From contig CAMBPO010000006.1 in the NCBI GenBank assembly GCA_945869725.1, positions 1 through 64,000 of the forward strand: a stretch of DNA of 64,000 bases. The letters run 5' to 3'. The stretch's first letter is position 1. Each line of letters begins with the position of its first letter. The notes under the pieces were generated by a model that had not been told where the DNA came from, did no database searches, and was given only the letters and a program-made list of their open reading frames with translations. This document shows, piece by piece, positions 18,635 through 30,885 of this stretch. Source of the stretch: Klebsiella pneumoniae (GTDB taxonomy: Bacteria > Pseudomonadota > Gammaproteobacteria > Pseudomonadales > Pseudohongiellaceae). Both the position numbers and the translations under genes were made by a program.

Positions 18635-19800
18635 TATTTACCCTCCGCAGCCTTGACGACCTGCTGAGCAGCATCCGTCAAACTTTTTGCCGCGATAATG
18701 TTCAGACCGCTGTCAGCCAGTACCTTGGCACCCAGTTCGGCATTATTGCCCTCCAGACGCACAACCACTGGGACTTTCACACCCACTTCTTTAACTGCTC
18801 CAATAATGCCTTCAGCAATCATGTCGCAACGGACAATACCGCCGAAGATATTAACCAGAACCGCTTTAACATTGGTGTCCGACAGAATGATCTTGAAAGC
18901 TTCGGTTACGCGGGCTTTGGTAGCGCCGCCGCCCACATCGAGAAAGTTGGCGGGTTTGCCGCCATGCAGGTTAACGATATCCATCGTTCCCATTGCCAGA
19001 CCAGCACCGTTGACCATGCAGCCGATATTTCCTTCCAGTGCAACATAGTTGAGTTCAAAACTGGCAGCATGCGCTTCTCGCGGATCATCCTGCGAGGGAT
19101 CATGCATAGCCTTCAGCTTTGGCTGACGGTACATGGCATTACCGTCGATGGTGATCTTGGCATCGAGACAGTGCAGATTACCGTCAGTCTTGATCACCAG
19201 CGGATTAATTTCCAGCAGAGCCAGATCGTAATCATCGAACAGTTTTCCGAGGCCCATAAAAATCTGGGTAAACTGCTTTATCTGGTCGCCTGACAGGCCC
19301 AACTGGAACGCCAAATCACGACCCTGATAGGGCTGTGGGCCTACCAGAGGATCAACAGTTGCTTTGAGAATTTTTTCAGGGGTGTCATGAGCTACTTTCT
19401 CAATCTCGACACCGCCCTCGGTAGAGGCCATAAACACAACACGACGTGACGAGCGATCCACCACAGCGCCGAGGTAAAGCTCTTTGGCGATATCGGTGCA
19501 GGCTTCAACCAAAATCTGGTTTACAGGCTGACCATTTGCATCGGTCTGATAAGTCACCAGACGTTTGCCCAACCAGTTAGCCGCGAAGGTCTTGGCATCT
19601 TCGCGATTTTTGATCAGCTTGACACCGCCGGCCTTGCCCCGACCACCTGCATGTACCTGGGCCTTAACGACCCACATATCACCACCTATCTTGTCACAGG
19701 CCTCGGCTGCAGCTTCGGGTGTATTCACCGCAAAACCTTTCGACACCGGGAGCCCGTACTCAGCAAACAGCTGCTTTCCCTGATACTCGTGTAGATTCAT
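18634..19800 (-). CDS. sucC: Succinyl-CoA synthetase beta subunit
   Basis: ATP-grasp subunit that binds nucleotide and succinate. The 388-residue protein begins [18 protein letters not shown] and shows [20 protein letters not shown] and the C-terminal [10 protein letters not shown] motif of the succinate-binding region. It follows lpd by 32 bases and overlaps sucD. The length is that of the standard bacterial enzyme. Confidence 0.98.
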   Translation of the reverse strand: MNLHEYQGKQLFAEYGLPVSKGFAVNTPEAAAEACDKIGGDMWVVKAQVHAGGRGKAGGVKLIKNREDAKTFAANWLGKRLVTYQTDANGQPVNQILVEACTDIAKELYLGAVVDRSSRRVVFMASTEGGVEIEKVAHDTPEKILKATVDPLVGPQPYQGRDLAFQLGLSGDQIKQFTQIFMGLGKLFDDYDLALLEINPLVIKTDGNLHCLDAKITIDGNAMYRQPKLKAMHDPSQDDPREAHAASFELNYVALEGNIGCMVNGAGLAMGTMDIVNLHGGKPANFLDVGGGATKARVTEAFKIILSDTNVKAVLVNIFGGIVRCDMIAEGIIGAVKEVGVKVPVVVRLEGNNAELGAKVLADSGLNIIAAKSLTDAAQQVVKAAEGK

Positions 19801-19832
19801 TTGTTATTTCCTCTGAAAAAAAAGCGCATGAA

Positions 19833-21293
<1,461 letters not shown>

Positions 21294-21331
21294 TCAAAAG
21301 GCATTCAGTTACTGACTCGTCAAACGCAAGC

Positions 21332-21357
21332 GCCACAGCCAGTTTAACAGCTGTGGC
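21332..21357 (-). other. Hairpin in the sucB-lpd spacer
   Basis: GCCACAGC and GCTGTGGC form a perfect 8-bp stem with a 10-base loop in the 131-base gap between sucB and lpd, the longest gap inside the operon. There is no T-run. A role in mRNA processing, differential stability or partial attenuation is possible but only inferred. Confidence 0.4.
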
Positions 21358-21412
21358 TCACGCCGAGCGCAGGCCGGACAAGCACATCTTGCTTAGCTAT
21401 GTCTGGTGAATC

Positions 21413-22600
21413 TCAAATCTCCAGCAAGATGCGAGCAGGATCTTCAAGCAGATCCTTGATGGTCACCAGAAACTGGACAGCTTCTTTGCCATCAATCATG
21501 CGGTGATCGTAAGAAAGTGCCAGATACATCATGGGCAGAATTTCGACTTTACCGTTAACAGCCATCGGGCGCTCCTGGATTTTGTGCATCCCCAGAATGG
21601 CAGTTTGTGGCGGGTTGAGTATGGGTGTTGATAACAGTGAACCGAACACACCACCATTGGATATGGTGAAGGTGCCACCCGTCATTTCATCGATAGAAAG
21701 TTTGCCATCCTGCGCTTTTATTCCGAATTCGCGGATCTTGCCCTCTACCTGGGCGAGGCTCATGTGATCGGCGTTACGCAGCACAGGTACCACAAGACCA
21801 CGGGGAGATGATACAGCGACCCCGATATCCTGATAGCCGTGATAGACGATATCACTACCATCGATGGAGGCATTGACTGCTGGATATCGTTTTAGTGCTT
21901 CGACACTGGCGCGCACAAAAAATGACATGAATCCGAGACGAACGCCGTCGTGAGCCTTTTCAAACTGATCTTTGTAGCGGGCTCGTAGCGCCATAACGGG
22001 CGCCATATTTACTTCATTAAAGGTTGTCAGCATTGCTGTAGTTTGTGACGCCTGTAACAGACGTTCAGCTACTTTGGCACGTAAGCGGCTCATCGCCACA
22101 CGTTCTTCGACACGGCCTGATGACAGATCAGCACCTGCGGGCATTTCACGAACTGAAGGCGCTGCACGCGGCGCATCGATGGCAACCAGCACATCTTCTT
22201 TGGTGACACGACCGGCTTTACCAGTGCCGCTGATCTGATCAGCTTTCAGGCCATGCTCCTCAGCAAGTTTCTTGGCAGCAGGACTGAGAGCTGGAGTTTC
22301 AGCGCTGACGGGATCGACACGCGAAGCTGCAGCTGCGACAACGGCCGGTGCTTCGCTGCCTGCGCCTTCTTTCACCAAGGCAATCAATTCATTGCTGACA
22401 ATTGTGTCGCCGGATTGCTTGACAATTTTCTCAAGGATGCCGTCAGCGGGTGACACTACTTCTATAACCACTTTATCGGTTTCGATGTCTACCAGCAGCT
22501 CGTCGCGCTTCACAGCGTCACCGGGCTTCTTATGCCAACTTGCTATGGTGCCATCAGGCACGGATTCAGGCAGCTGTGGTGCTTTAATTTCAATAGACAT
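21413..22600 (-). CDS. sucB: Dihydrolipoyl succinyltransferase (E2 of 2-oxoglutarate dehydrogenase)
   Basis: Core of the 2-oxoglutarate dehydrogenase complex, moving the succinyl group from E1 to CoA. The 395-residue protein has one lipoyl domain ([17 protein letters not shown], lipoylated lysine ~43), an Ala-rich linker, a peripheral-subunit binding domain ([13 protein letters not shown]... GRVTKEDV, ~104-140) and a catalytic domain ending in [13 protein letters not shown], the HxxxDG active-site motif. The start [14 protein letters not shown] is standard. Confidence 0.98.
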   Translation of the reverse strand: MSIEIKAPQLPESVPDGTIASWHKKPGDAVKRDELLVDIETDKVVIEVVSPADGILEKIVKQSGDTIVSNELIALVKEGAGSEAPAVVAAAASRVDPVSAETPALSPAAKKLAEEHGLKADQISGTGKAGRVTKEDVLVAIDAPRAAPSVREMPAGADLSSGRVEERVAMSRLRAKVAERLLQASQTTAMLTTFNEVNMAPVMALRARYKDQFEKAHDGVRLGFMSFFVRASVEALKRYPAVNASIDGSDIVYHGYQDIGVAVSSPRGLVVPVLRNADHMSLAQVEGKIREFGIKAQDGKLSIDEMTGGTFTISNGGVFGSLLSTPILNPPQTAILGMHKIQERPMAVNGKVEILPMMYLALSYDHRMIDGKEAVQFLVTIKDLLEDPARILLEI

Positions 22601-22664
22601 GTTTAGTCCTTTATGTACAAAAATTTGTTTTTTTAGATCCTGAGATTATATTTACGAAACAGCC

Positions 22665-25508
22665 TTACTTAACCTGACCTAGCGCCAGCTCAAGGAATGC
22701 CCGCAGTTGTTGGTTATGCAACTCAGGGTATCCTGCGGCTGGTGCTGCTGACGCTTCACGACCTGCGTATCGCAGGTTCACCGACAGTCCAAGCGACTGA
22801 ATCACATTACGCATGTGGTGCTGGCTTGAAAACCAGGCACCCTGGTTCATAGGCTCTTCCTGGCTCCAGACAATATCTGAAACATTGGCATACTGCTTGA
22901 TCGCTGCTCGCAGATCATCCTCAGGGAACGGATAAAGTTGTTCCAGCCGGATGATAGCCATGTTCTTCAACCCACGATTGCGACGTTCGGCACGAAGATC
23001 GTAATACACCTTTCCTGAGCACAGAATGACACGATCGACCGCAGATGGCTGAATATCACTATCTGTTTCGCCAATAACCACCTGGAATGAACCGTTTGCC
23101 AACTCTTCAAGAGTGGCCGTTGTTTCCTTATGACGCAACAGACTCTTGGGCGACATTACCACAAGGGGTTTGCGCAGCGGGCAAAGAACCTGCCGGCGCA
23201 ACATGTGGAAGACCTGAGCCGACGTAGTAGGCAGGCACACCTGGATATTTTGTTCCGCGCACAGCTGCAAGAAACGCTCTAGGCGCGCGGAGGAATGCTC
23301 AGGCCCCTGTCCTTCGTAGCCGTGTGGGAGCAACATAGTCAGCCCGCATAGTCGCTGCCATTTCTGCTCACCACTGGTTATAAACTGATCAATAACGACC
23401 TGCGCGCAGTTGGCAAAATCACCAAATTGCGCTTCCCAGATCACCAGTGCATTAGGTGCTGTTGTTGCGTAACCGTATTCGAATGCCAGCACCGCAGCCT
23501 CAGATAACAACGAGTCGTATATACTGAACATCTTTGGATCACTGACCAATGATCTCAAGGGTACATATTCGTCTTCGCTGTTTTGATCTCGCAACACCGC
23601 GTGACGATGCGAGAATGTGCCGCGGCCCACATCCTGCCCGGTCAACCTGACGCGATTGCCTGTGGTAAGAATACTGGCATAGGCCAGAGTCTCGGCAAAT
23701 CCCCAGTCAATAGGCAGCCCACCGGCGGCCATTTTGCTGCGGTCATCTGCAAGCTTCTGGACCTGGCGATGCAAAGTAAGGCTTGCAGGCAGCGTCGTGA
23801 TCTTTTTAGCCAGAGCCTGCAAAGTTTCAAGCTTGATGCTGGTGTTGTAATGCGAAGACCAGGTGTGGCCAAGATAAGGGCTCCAGTCGACGAACATTTC
23901 GACATTGTGCTCTTTGATCAAACTCTTCACGACGTGGGAGCCCGTATCCAATGCGCTACGGTATGAAGTATTAAGTTCTTCAACTTCAGAGGCCGTTACT
24001 ACCCCTTCGGCTATCATCCGATCAGCATACAACGCGCGTGTTGTCGGCATCTGCCGGATTTTGTTGTACATTACCGGCTGAGTAGATGATGGCTCATCGG
24101 TTTCGTTGTGACCGCGGCGGCGGTAACAAACCAGATCGATAACAACATCTTTCCTGAACTCATAACGGAAATCGAGCGCCAGTTGAGTGATAAATAAGAC
24201 GGCTTCCGGATCGTCGGCATTAACATGGAAAATAGGTGCCTGCACCATTTTTGCCACATCGGTACAGTACTCAGTTGAACGCGCATCATCGCGGCGATTG
24301 GTTGTAAAACCAACCTGATTATTAATGACAATATGAACCGTGCCACCTGTCCCATATGCGCGTGTCTGAGACATCTGGAATGTTTCCATGACCACTCCCT
24401 GGCCCGCGAATGCCGCGTCACCATGGATGCTCAGTGGCAACACCGTGTGCCCCAGCGAGTCCTTACGCCGATCTTGCCTTGCGCGCACAGAGCCTTCCAC
24501 AACCGGGGATACGATCTCCAGATGCGACGGATTAAATGCCATCGCTAGGTGTACTTCGCCACCGGGCGTCATGATGTTTGATGAAAACCCTTGATGATAT
24601 TTGACGTCGCCTGAGCTTTTGTATTTTGCCCGACCTTCGAACTCGTTGAACAGATCTGCCGGGTTTTTGCCCAGAATATTGACCAGCATGTTGAGTCGAC
24701 CGCGGTGCGCCATACCGATGACAACTTCTTTTACACCATAACTACCAGCACGCTGAATGAGCTCATCGACCAATGGAATCAGGCTCTCGCCACCTTCCAG
24801 ACCAAAACGCTTGGTTCCCGGATATTTGGAATCCAGATGTTTTTCCAAACCTTCAGCGGCACTCAGCCGCTCTAGAATATGACGCTTTACATCAGTTTTA
24901 AACGCAGGATTACCGTGCTTGGGCTCGATGCGTTTTTGAATCCAGTGCTTTTGCGCAAGATCTACGATGTGCATGAATTCATAGCCGATCGAACCGCAGT
25001 AAATACGCTCCAGCACATCAACTATTTCGCGCAGCGTCGCCGTATCGCGATTGATTTGAAGTGATCCGGTCTGAAATACGGTGGAATTATCGGCAAGTGA
25101 GAGGTTGTGAAAATCGAGTTCCAGGTCTGGGACTCTTTCCCGGTGCATCAGGGACAAAGGATCAAGCTTGGCCTTCTGATGGCCGCGAACACGGTATGAA
25201 CTGATCAGGTGCAGAACTTGAACCTGCTTGTTCTCATGTTCGGAATTAACAACGGCATCATTGCTGAGGACAGGCTTGAATCGACTGGTTTTACCGAGTA
25301 CTTTGAAGTACTCCTGAACTTCCCGATGTGAAACATCAACTGAATTTTGTTCAGTTATTCTGGGCAGGGTGTCAAAGTAGTTTCGCCACTCCTCTGATAC
25401 CTGACCAGGATCTTTGAGGTACTGATCGTAGAGTTGCTCGACATATTCAGCATTGCCACCTGAAAGATGACCGCTGCTCCACATTAACTCCATTATGCTG
25501 TTGTGCAT
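22665..25508 (-). CDS. sucA: 2-oxoglutarate dehydrogenase E1
   Basis: Thiamine-diphosphate enzyme that decarboxylates 2-oxoglutarate, the committing step of the complex. The 947-residue protein begins with the E2-binding segment (MWSSGHLSGGNAEYVEQLYDQYL) and shows MAHRGRLNMLVNILGK, the ThDP-binding GDAAFAGQGVV...NNQVGFTT, and the C-terminal pyrimidine-binding domain (RGTFSHRHAV, LLPHGYEGQGPEHSSARLE). It follows sdhB by 87 bases. Confidence 0.98.
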   Translation of the reverse strand: MHNSIMELMWSSGHLSGGNAEYVEQLYDQYLKDPGQVSEEWRNYFDTLPRITEQNSVDVSHREVQEYFKVLGKTSRFKPVLSNDAVVNSEHENKQVQVLHLISSYRVRGHQKAKLDPLSLMHRERVPDLELDFHNLSLADNSTVFQTGSLQINRDTATLREIVDVLERIYCGSIGYEFMHIVDLAQKHWIQKRIEPKHGNPAFKTDVKRHILERLSAAEGLEKHLDSKYPGTKRFGLEGGESLIPLVDELIQRAGSYGVKEVVIGMAHRGRLNMLVNILGKNPADLFNEFEGRAKYKSSGDVKYHQGFSSNIMTPGGEVHLAMAFNPSHLEIVSPVVEGSVRARQDRRKDSLGHTVLPLSIHGDAAFAGQGVVMETFQMSQTRAYGTGGTVHIVINNQVGFTTNRRDDARSTEYCTDVAKMVQAPIFHVNADDPEAVLFITQLALDFRYEFRKDVVIDLVCYRRRGHNETDEPSSTQPVMYNKIRQMPTTRALYADRMIAEGVVTASEVEELNTSYRSALDTGSHVVKSLIKEHNVEMFVDWSPYLGHTWSSHYNTSIKLETLQALAKKITTLPASLTLHRQVQKLADDRSKMAAGGLPIDWGFAETLAYASILTTGNRVRLTGQDVGRGTFSHRHAVLRDQNSEDEYVPLRSLVSDPKMFSIYDSLLSEAAVLAFEYGYATTAPNALVIWEAQFGDFANCAQVVIDQFITSGEQKWQRLCGLTMLLPHGYEGQGPEHSSARLERFLQLCAEQNIQVCLPTTSAQVFHMLRRQVLCPLRKPLVVMSPKSLLRHKETTATLEELANGSFQVVIGETDSDIQPSAVDRVILCSGKVYYDLRAERRNRGLKNMAIIRLEQLYPFPEDDLRAAIKQYANVSDIVWSQEEPMNQGAWFSSQHHMRNVIQSLGLSVNLRYAGREASAAPAAGYPELHNQQLRAFLELALGQVK

Positions 25509-25595
25509 TTTATTGTTTCCCGGGTTGACAAAACCGGCAGACCGGAGAGGGCCTCGTGAGCCCGTCCGCCGCCGATTCTTTTTAATATAATATTG

Positions 25596-26300
25596 TCAGA
25601 CACCACGCTGCAGCAGCATATGGCGGATATGGCCAATTGCTTTTGTCGGGTTCAGACCTTTCGGACAAACTGCCACACAGTTCATGATTCCTCTGCAACG
25701 AAAGACACTAAATGGATCTTCAAGTCCAGAAAGTCTTTCTTCGGTTGCCTTATCTCGACTATCGGCCAAAAAACGATAGGCTTGAAGCAAACCAGCTGGC
25801 CCGATGAATTTATCTGGGTTCCACCAAAACGATGGGCAATTTGTGCTGCAGCAGGCACAAAGGATACATTCGTATAAACCATCAAGTTTTGCCCGATCTT
25901 CAGGCGTCTGCAATCTTTCAATCGCAGGGGTCGGGGTGTTGTTAATCAGGAATGGTTTCACCTTCTCAAACTGTTTGTAGAAGATGCTCATGTCGACGAC
26001 CAGATCTCTGATCACCGGCAGTCCGGGCAACGGACGCAACACCAGCTTGCCGTTTTTAACCACGGAAGAGACCGGTGTGATACACGCCAGGCCATTGGTG
26101 CCGTTGATGTTCATGCCGTCTGAACCACAAACACCCTCCCGACAGGAACGCCGGTAGGTAACGGATGTGTCTTCTCGTTTGATCAATTCAAGAACGTCTA
26201 GGACCATAAGATCGCGGCCTTCGGGCAACTGGATCTGATAATCGCGCATGGACGGCTTGGTATCTGTTTCAGGGTTGTAGCGATAAACACTCACTAACAC
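25596..26300 (-). CDS. sdhB: Succinate dehydrogenase iron-sulfur subunit
   Basis: Carries three Fe-S clusters moving electrons from SdhA to quinone at the membrane. The 234-residue protein has the 2Fe-2S ligands in CREGVCGSDGMNINGTNGLAC and the two C-terminal cysteine motifs CILCACCSTNCP and CRGIMNCVAVCPKGLNP that bind the 4Fe-4S and 3Fe-4S clusters. It lies 54 bases after sdhA in the sdhCDAB order. Confidence 0.98.
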   Translation of the reverse strand: MLVSVYRYNPETDTKPSMRDYQIQLPEGRDLMVLDVLELIKREDTSVTYRRSCREGVCGSDGMNINGTNGLACITPVSSVVKNGKLVLRPLPGLPVIRDLVVDMSIFYKQFEKVKPFLINNTPTPAIERLQTPEDRAKLDGLYECILCACCSTNCPSFWWNPDKFIGPAGLLQAYRFLADSRDKATEERLSGLEDPFSVFRCRGIMNCVAVCPKGLNPTKAIGHIRHMLLQRGV

Positions 26301-26354
26301 GATGATTCACCTTTGTTCAAAGTCATTGACACCTGTGCGCAGGCAGCAAAATCA

Positions 26355-28127
26355 TTAATAAGTTCTGATCATGGGCTCAAATTTCTCTACAGTCTTCGGA
26401 GAGAAATTCACTGCTCGCTTGGTAACCTTCCGATCAGTAGGGTGATACAGAGAATGGCAAAGCCAATTCTCATCGTCACGCTCCTGATAATCCTCGCGAG
26501 CGTGAGCACCACGGCTTTCAGTTCTCGCGCCTGCCGCCAGGGCGGTAGCTTCTGCAACTTCAAACAGATTCTCCAGTTCCAGAGCTTCGATTCGTGCTGT
26601 GTTGAAGGCATTGCTTTTGTCAGACAGATGCACGTTGGCAATACGTGGGCGCAGCGCTTCAAGCTTCTTTATACCGTCGCTCATAAAATCGCCGGTCCTG
26701 AATACACCAAAGTGATTTTGCATGATGGTCTGCAGCTCCGCGCGAAGTTCTGCTACTTTTTCACCACTTCCAGAGCTATTTAATCGATTCAGCCGCGCCT
26801 GTGCCTGCTCGATATCTGATTCCGATGCTTTGCGATATTCAATGCCTTGAGTAAGCATACTCTCGATGTGCTTGCCTGCCGCACGACCGAACACCACCAG
26901 ATCAAGCAATGAATTGCCACCCAACCGGTTAGCACCATGTACAGAGACACAGGCTGCTTCGCCGACCGCAAAAAGACCATGAATCAATACGTCTTCACCT
27001 TTGGCATTTTGCCGGATAGCCTGGCCGTTTACGTTTGTAGGTATTCCGCCCATCATGTAATGACAAGTTGGAATAACCGGAATGGGCTCTTTAATAGGAT
27101 CCACGTGTGCAAATGTGCGAGACAATTCCAAAATGCCTGGCAGCTTCTCGTTCAATACCTTTTCACCGAGGTGGTCGAGTTTCAATAGAACGTGATCGCC
27201 GTTGGGGCCGCATCCTTTGCCGGCGATAATTTCCTGAATCATGGATCGAGCAACAACATCCCGACCGGCCAGATCCTTGGCATTCGGAGCGTAACGCTCC
27301 ATGAATCGCTCACCATCCTTATTGATCAGATATCCACCTTCTCCACGACAACCTTCAGTCACAAGTGTGCCTGCGCCGTAAATGCCTGTGGGGTGGAACT
27401 GCCACATCTCCATATCCTGCATGGGATATCCGGCGCGAAGCGCCATGCCCACGCCATCACCGGTATTAATCAGGGCGTTAGTGGTAGAGGCGTAAATTCG
27501 GCCAGCACCACCTGTTGCAAGAACGGTTGCTTTCGCGCGAACGTATACCGTCTCTCCGGTTTCGATACATATCGCGATCACACCAACAACAACGCCATCC
27601 TGATTGCGCACCAAATCAGTGGCATACCATTCATTAAAAAAGACTGTTTCGTTCTTCAGGTTGCCTTGATAGAGCGTATGCAACAAAGCGTGCCCGGTCC
27701 TGTCTGCCGCGGCACAGGTGCGAGCAGCCTGACCGCCTTTGCCAAAATCTTTTGACTGCCCACCAAAAGGACGCTGGTATATACGACCATTTGCAGTACG
27801 CGAGAACGGAAGCCCCATGTGCTCCAATTCGAAAACCGTCTGTGGACCTTCACTGCACATGTATTCGATTGCTTCCTGGTCTCCGATGTAATCGGAACCT
27901 TTAACGGTGTCATACATGTGCCACCGCCAATCATCATTAGGATCATCGCTGGCGATCGCACAGGTGATGCCGCCTTGGGCAGAAACAGTATGAGAACGGG
28001 TCGGAAAAACTTTACTAATAACCGCAGTCTTATATCCAGACTGTGACAACTGCAGAGACGCACGCATGCCGGCACCACCGCCGCCAACTATCAATGCATC
28101 AAACGAAATCGTACGCATACCGCTCAT
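26355..28127 (-). CDS. sdhA: Succinate dehydrogenase flavoprotein subunit
   Basis: Oxidises succinate to fumarate with covalently bound FAD. The 590-residue protein shows the dinucleotide fold [14 protein letters not shown], the FAD-attachment segment [12 protein letters not shown] with its histidine, HPTGIYGAG and the active-site arginine region ([15 protein letters not shown]). The ATG follows the sdhD stop immediately. Length and motifs are standard for the bacterial enzyme. Confidence 0.98.
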   Translation of the reverse strand: MSGMRTISFDALIVGGGGAGMRASLQLSQSGYKTAVISKVFPTRSHTVSAQGGITCAIASDDPNDDWRWHMYDTVKGSDYIGDQEAIEYMCSEGPQTVFELEHMGLPFSRTANGRIYQRPFGGQSKDFGKGGQAARTCAAADRTGHALLHTLYQGNLKNETVFFNEWYATDLVRNQDGVVVGVIAICIETGETVYVRAKATVLATGGAGRIYASTTNALINTGDGVGMALRAGYPMQDMEMWQFHPTGIYGAGTLVTEGCRGEGGYLINKDGERFMERYAPNAKDLAGRDVVARSMIQEIIAGKGCGPNGDHVLLKLDHLGEKVLNEKLPGILELSRTFAHVDPIKEPIPVIPTCHYMMGGIPTNVNGQAIRQNAKGEDVLIHGLFAVGEAACVSVHGANRLGGNSLLDLVVFGRAAGKHIESMLTQGIEYRKASESDIEQAQARLNRLNSSGSGEKVAELRAELQTIMQNHFGVFRTGDFMSDGIKKLEALRPRIANVHLSDKSNAFNTARIEALELENLFEVAEATALAAGARTESRGAHAREDYQERDDENWLCHSLYHPTDRKVTKRAVNFSPKTVEKFEPMIRTY

Positions 28128-28502
28128 TTAAAGACCCCACAGAATCTGAACACCCCAAACGAGGTAAACGAATATCAGCAATACACATGCCGCTTGGAAT
28201 AAAAACCGGATCACTGTGCCCTTTGGCCCCAACAATCCCTCGGTCAGGTAATCTGTTGCGACAGTCCACATGCCTATCCACGCGTGTGCACACAAAGCCA
28301 GCAATGCGGCGATGCTCGCTACTCGCATCCAAGTTGCGCTGAATAACGCCTTCCAATCTGTATAACCCAAATCTGGTGACAGCAGCATGTAAACTAGAAG
28401 TCCAACAAAATACAGCCCGAGAATGACCGCGCTGACGCGCTGAACCACCCATTCGGAAACGCCACTGCGTCCAAAACTGGTGACATTTCTTACCATAGCC
28501 AT
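28128..28502 (-). CDS. sdhD: Succinate dehydrogenase membrane anchor SdhD
   Basis: Membrane subunit that helps bind haem b and quinone. The 124-residue protein has three predicted membrane helices (~22-45, ~58-77, ~95-118) and the family motif HAWIGMWTVATDYL with a haem-side histidine. It overlaps sdhC by 13 bases and abuts sdhA, so all four subunits are probably made from one transcript. Confidence 0.95.
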   Translation of the reverse strand: MAMVRNVTSFGRSGVSEWVVQRVSAVILGLYFVGLLVYMLLSPDLGYTDWKALFSATWMRVASIAALLALCAHAWIGMWTVATDYLTEGLLGPKGTVIRFLFQAACVLLIFVYLVWGVQILWGL

Positions 28503-28918
28503 ACCCCCGCTAACACAATTGCCATCACCGATATAACCACAACAAGTTTGGCGCCAGTTTTGGCTCCCTCCAGGGTTTCACCGATACCCAAATCCATCAC
28601 CATGTGTTTCACTCCGGCAATCAGGTGATACAGAAGTCCGGCAAGGATTCCCCAGACGACCACCTTGACCAGCGGCGCAGCAAGCCAGTTCTGAACGTCC
28701 GTGAATCCACTCTCTGATTCCAAAGAAGCCGATAACAACCACAGCAACACAAAAACTCCGCCAAACACTATGACGCCTGAAATTCGATGCAAAATTGATG
28801 TGATTGCAGGTAGGGGTAGATGCAGGGTTTTGAAATCTAGATTTACAGGTCTGTTGTCTTTCACAATTCGCCAATTTATAAGGAGCCCGCTAACGGGCGC
28901 AGTTAGTGTTTCGGGCAC
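28490..28918 (-). CDS. sdhC: Succinate dehydrogenase cytochrome b556 subunit SdhC
   Basis: Membrane subunit with haem and quinone ligands. The core begins NRPVNLDFKTLHLPLPAITSILHRISG, and HLIAGVKHMVMDLG contains the conserved histidine; three membrane helices are expected. The frame opens with a GTG at 28918, giving 142 residues with about 18 more than usual at the N-terminus. A second GTG at 28864 (VKDNRPVNLDF) would match the family start better, but neither has a strong ribosome-binding site. The start is therefore uncertain, the identity is not. Confidence 0.93.
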   Translation of the reverse strand: MPETLTAPVSGLLINWRIVKDNRPVNLDFKTLHLPLPAITSILHRISGVIVFGGVFVLLWLLSASLESESGFTDVQNWLAAPLVKVVVWGILAGLLYHLIAGVKHMVMDLGIGETLEGAKTGAKLVVVISVMAIVLAGVWLW

Positions 28919-29319
28919 TGCCTGATCAGCTGATCTTTTGCAATCCCCACCACCGGAGTGTCTGAACCATCTGTGCTGTCTGTACTTAAAACCCGCTGCT
29001 TCGGTTCAGTCGCTTCGTCAACGAAACTAGTATCACTTGGGCACTTAGTTTGTGGTCGCAGAGTATATTCCCATAGTGTGGCGATTACAATAAAGCAGTC
29101 CACCTCTGAAGCAGCCTGCCCGACTTAAATGACAATGTAATGTCAATCGCAATATTTTAAAAAAGCTGCGAGTGAACACGCTCAGCTTTGTGGTAGAGTA
29201 CCGCCTCTAATGCTGGCGGCCGGATCAAACAATCAAAAATGACGGCTTAAATTCTTGATCCGGATCCTTTTCGGACCTTAATTGCCAGAAGCAGAAAGAT
29301 TATCAGTCAGGAGTGGAAT
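28919..29319. promoter_or_regulatory. Divergent sdh / gltA regulatory region
   Basis: 401 bases between the divergent sdhC and gltA starts, without a credible gene. It should hold the promoters of both TCA transcription units, as in other gammaproteobacteria with this arrangement. The part before gltA is AT-rich and contains an imperfect inverted repeat (AAGCT...AGCTT arms near 29163-29188) followed by TAGAGT at 29194, a possible weak -10. No operator of a known regulator can be assigned by eye. Confidence 0.5.
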
Positions 29320-30600
29320 ATGAGTGACAACAAAGCCCGCATCAGCCTGGCTGGCAGCCAGGATTTGATTGAGCTACCAGTTTTGAAGGGCAGTATAGGC
29401 CCCGACGTTATTGATGTTCGAAGTCTGGTCTCCCACGGAGTTTTTACCTACGATCCCGGATTTATGTCGACTGCATCGACGGAATCGTCTATCACTTTTA
29501 TAGATGGCGATGCGGGTGTGTTGCTGCATCGCGGTTACCCAATCGACCAGCTTGCCGATCACTCTGATTATCTGGAAACCTGCTATCTTCTCTTGAAAGG
29601 TGAGTTGCCCAACACGACTGAAAAGAAGTCTTTTGTGGCGGAGATAACACGTCACACCATGGTCGATGCACAAATCGCACACCTGCTAAACGGCTTTCAA
29701 AGAAACGCTCATCCGATGGCAGTGCTAATTTCACTGACTGGCGCACTTGCCGCTCTTTACCACGAAGGCCTTGATGTTGATGACCCGGCACAGCGCCGAT
29801 TAGCCGCTATCCGGTTGATCGCCAAAATGCCAACGCTTACAGCAATGATATACAAACATTCGATTGGCCAACCCATCATGGGACCTGTCAACGCTCTAAG
29901 TTATTCAGAAAACTTCCTGCATATGATGTTCGGGGTACCTGCCGAAGGTCCGTCTGTAAGTCCGGTTCTTGCAAAAGCCATGGATGTGATATTCCTACTG
30001 CATGCTGACCATGAACAAAATGCCTCAACGTCAACAGTGCGGCTTGCCGGTTCAACTGGGGCGAATCCTTATGCGTGCATCGCGTCTGGCATCGCAGCGT
30101 TGTGGGGCCCGGCACACGGCGGGGCTAACGAAGCAGTGCTGAAGATGCTGAATGAAATCGGCGACGAATCCCGGATAGAAGAGTTTATCGCCAGAGCCAA
30201 GGATAAAGACGATCCTTTCCGACTGATGGGCTTTGGTCACCGCGTGTACAAAAACTTTGACCCGCGCTCCAAAGTGATGCGAAAAATTTGTGACGAAGTT
30301 CTGGCGGATCTTGGGGTGGAAAATGACCCTCTTTTCCGGATAGCGCGGCGACTTGAAAAAATCGCACTCGAAGATCAGTACTTTATAGACAGAAAACTGT
30401 ACCCCAATGTCGATTTCTACTCAGGCATTATCCTTAAAGCGATTGGAATACCCATGAGCATGTTCACGGTTATTTTTGCACTTGGGCGAACCCCCGGCTG
30501 GATTTCACATTGGAATGAAATGCTGAGTGGTGCATACAAAATAGGACGACCCCGCCAGTTGTACAAGGGCGCGCCAAGACGCGATTATCCGGTGGCCTGA
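29320..30600 (+). CDS. gltA: Citrate synthase (type II, hexameric class)
   Basis: Condenses oxaloacetate and acetyl-CoA to start the TCA cycle. The 426-residue protein has the long N-terminal domain of the Gram-negative, typically NADH-regulated class, and the catalytic motifs [19 protein letters not shown] and [14 protein letters not shown] containing the active-site histidines. GGAG lies before the ATG. It is divergent from sdhCDAB, matching the E. coli and Pseudomonas layout, and is followed by a strong terminator. Confidence 0.98.
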   Translation: MSDNKARISLAGSQDLIELPVLKGSIGPDVIDVRSLVSHGVFTYDPGFMSTASTESSITFIDGDAGVLLHRGYPIDQLADHSDYLETCYLLLKGELPNTTEKKSFVAEITRHTMVDAQIAHLLNGFQRNAHPMAVLISLTGALAALYHEGLDVDDPAQRRLAAIRLIAKMPTLTAMIYKHSIGQPIMGPVNALSYSENFLHMMFGVPAEGPSVSPVLAKAMDVIFLLHADHEQNASTSTVRLAGSTGANPYACIASGIAALWGPAHGGANEAVLKMLNEIGDESRIEEFIARAKDKDDPFRLMGFGHRVYKNFDPRSKVMRKICDEVLADLGVENDPLFRIARRLEKIALEDQYFIDRKLYPNVDFYSGIILKAIGIPMSMFTVIFALGRTPGWISHWNEMLSGAYKIGRPRQLYKGAPRRDYPVA

Positions 30601-30641
30601 AGCTTATCCAGCGGGCTTGACCAATCTCAAAACCCCAAAAC

Positions 30642-30672
30642 AAAAAAAGCCGATGTTGCAGTCGGCTTTTTT
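30642..30672 (+). terminator. Intrinsic terminator of gltA (bidirectional)
   Basis: AAAAAAGCCGA and TCGGCTTTTTT pair around an 8-base loop, with T-runs available on both strands. It ends gltA on the plus strand and can also end the tRNA-Ala transcript arriving on the minus strand. Confidence 0.9.
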
Positions 30673-30695
30673 GTTTGTCACTTAAATACATAATT

Positions 30696-30771
30696 TGGTG
30701 GAGCTAAGCGGGATCGAACCGCTGACCTCAACACTGCCAGTGTTGCGCTCTCCCAGCTGAGCTATAGCCCC
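30696..30771 (-). tRNA. tRNA-Ala(GGC)
   Basis: The 76-base minus-strand sequence starts GGGGCTATAGCTCAGCTGGG, folds as a complete cloverleaf, has anticodon loop CTGGCAG (anticodon GGC) and TpsiC arm GGTTCGATCC, and encodes its own CCA end. It lies downstream of gltX in the same orientation but has its own promoter. Confidence 0.97.
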
Positions 30772-30835
30772 TTATTTCTGCTACCTGTGCAACCTGGAAG
30801 GGCCGGCTGAGTAGGCCCTGCTGCAAAGACCGCGC

Positions 30836-30864
30836 ATGATAGGCATGCCACTTTAATATGTCAA
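30836..30864 (-). promoter_or_regulatory. Sigma-70 promoter of tRNA-Ala
   Basis: On the minus strand a perfect -35 TTGACA (30859-30864), a 17-base spacer and -10 TATCAT (30836-30841) are followed by a GC-rich discriminator (GCGCGG), the layout of stringently controlled stable-RNA promoters. The gltX stop codon lies just upstream at 30886. Confidence 0.8.
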
Positions 30865-30885
30865 TGCCTTGATTCTTTAATGAAG

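Noticed and set aside
18607..19293. Plus-strand open frame of 228 codons opposite sucC/sucD
   Set aside because: Antisense to strongly conserved TCA genes; no ribosome-binding site or known family.
27192..27755. Plus-strand open frame of 187 codons opposite sdhA
   Set aside because: Shadow of sdhA; composition and sequence show no domain.
28903..29103. 66-codon minus-strand frame in the sdh leader
   Set aside because: No ribosome-binding site, no recognisable family; lies in the regulatory gap of divergent sdh and gltA and ends inside sdhC.
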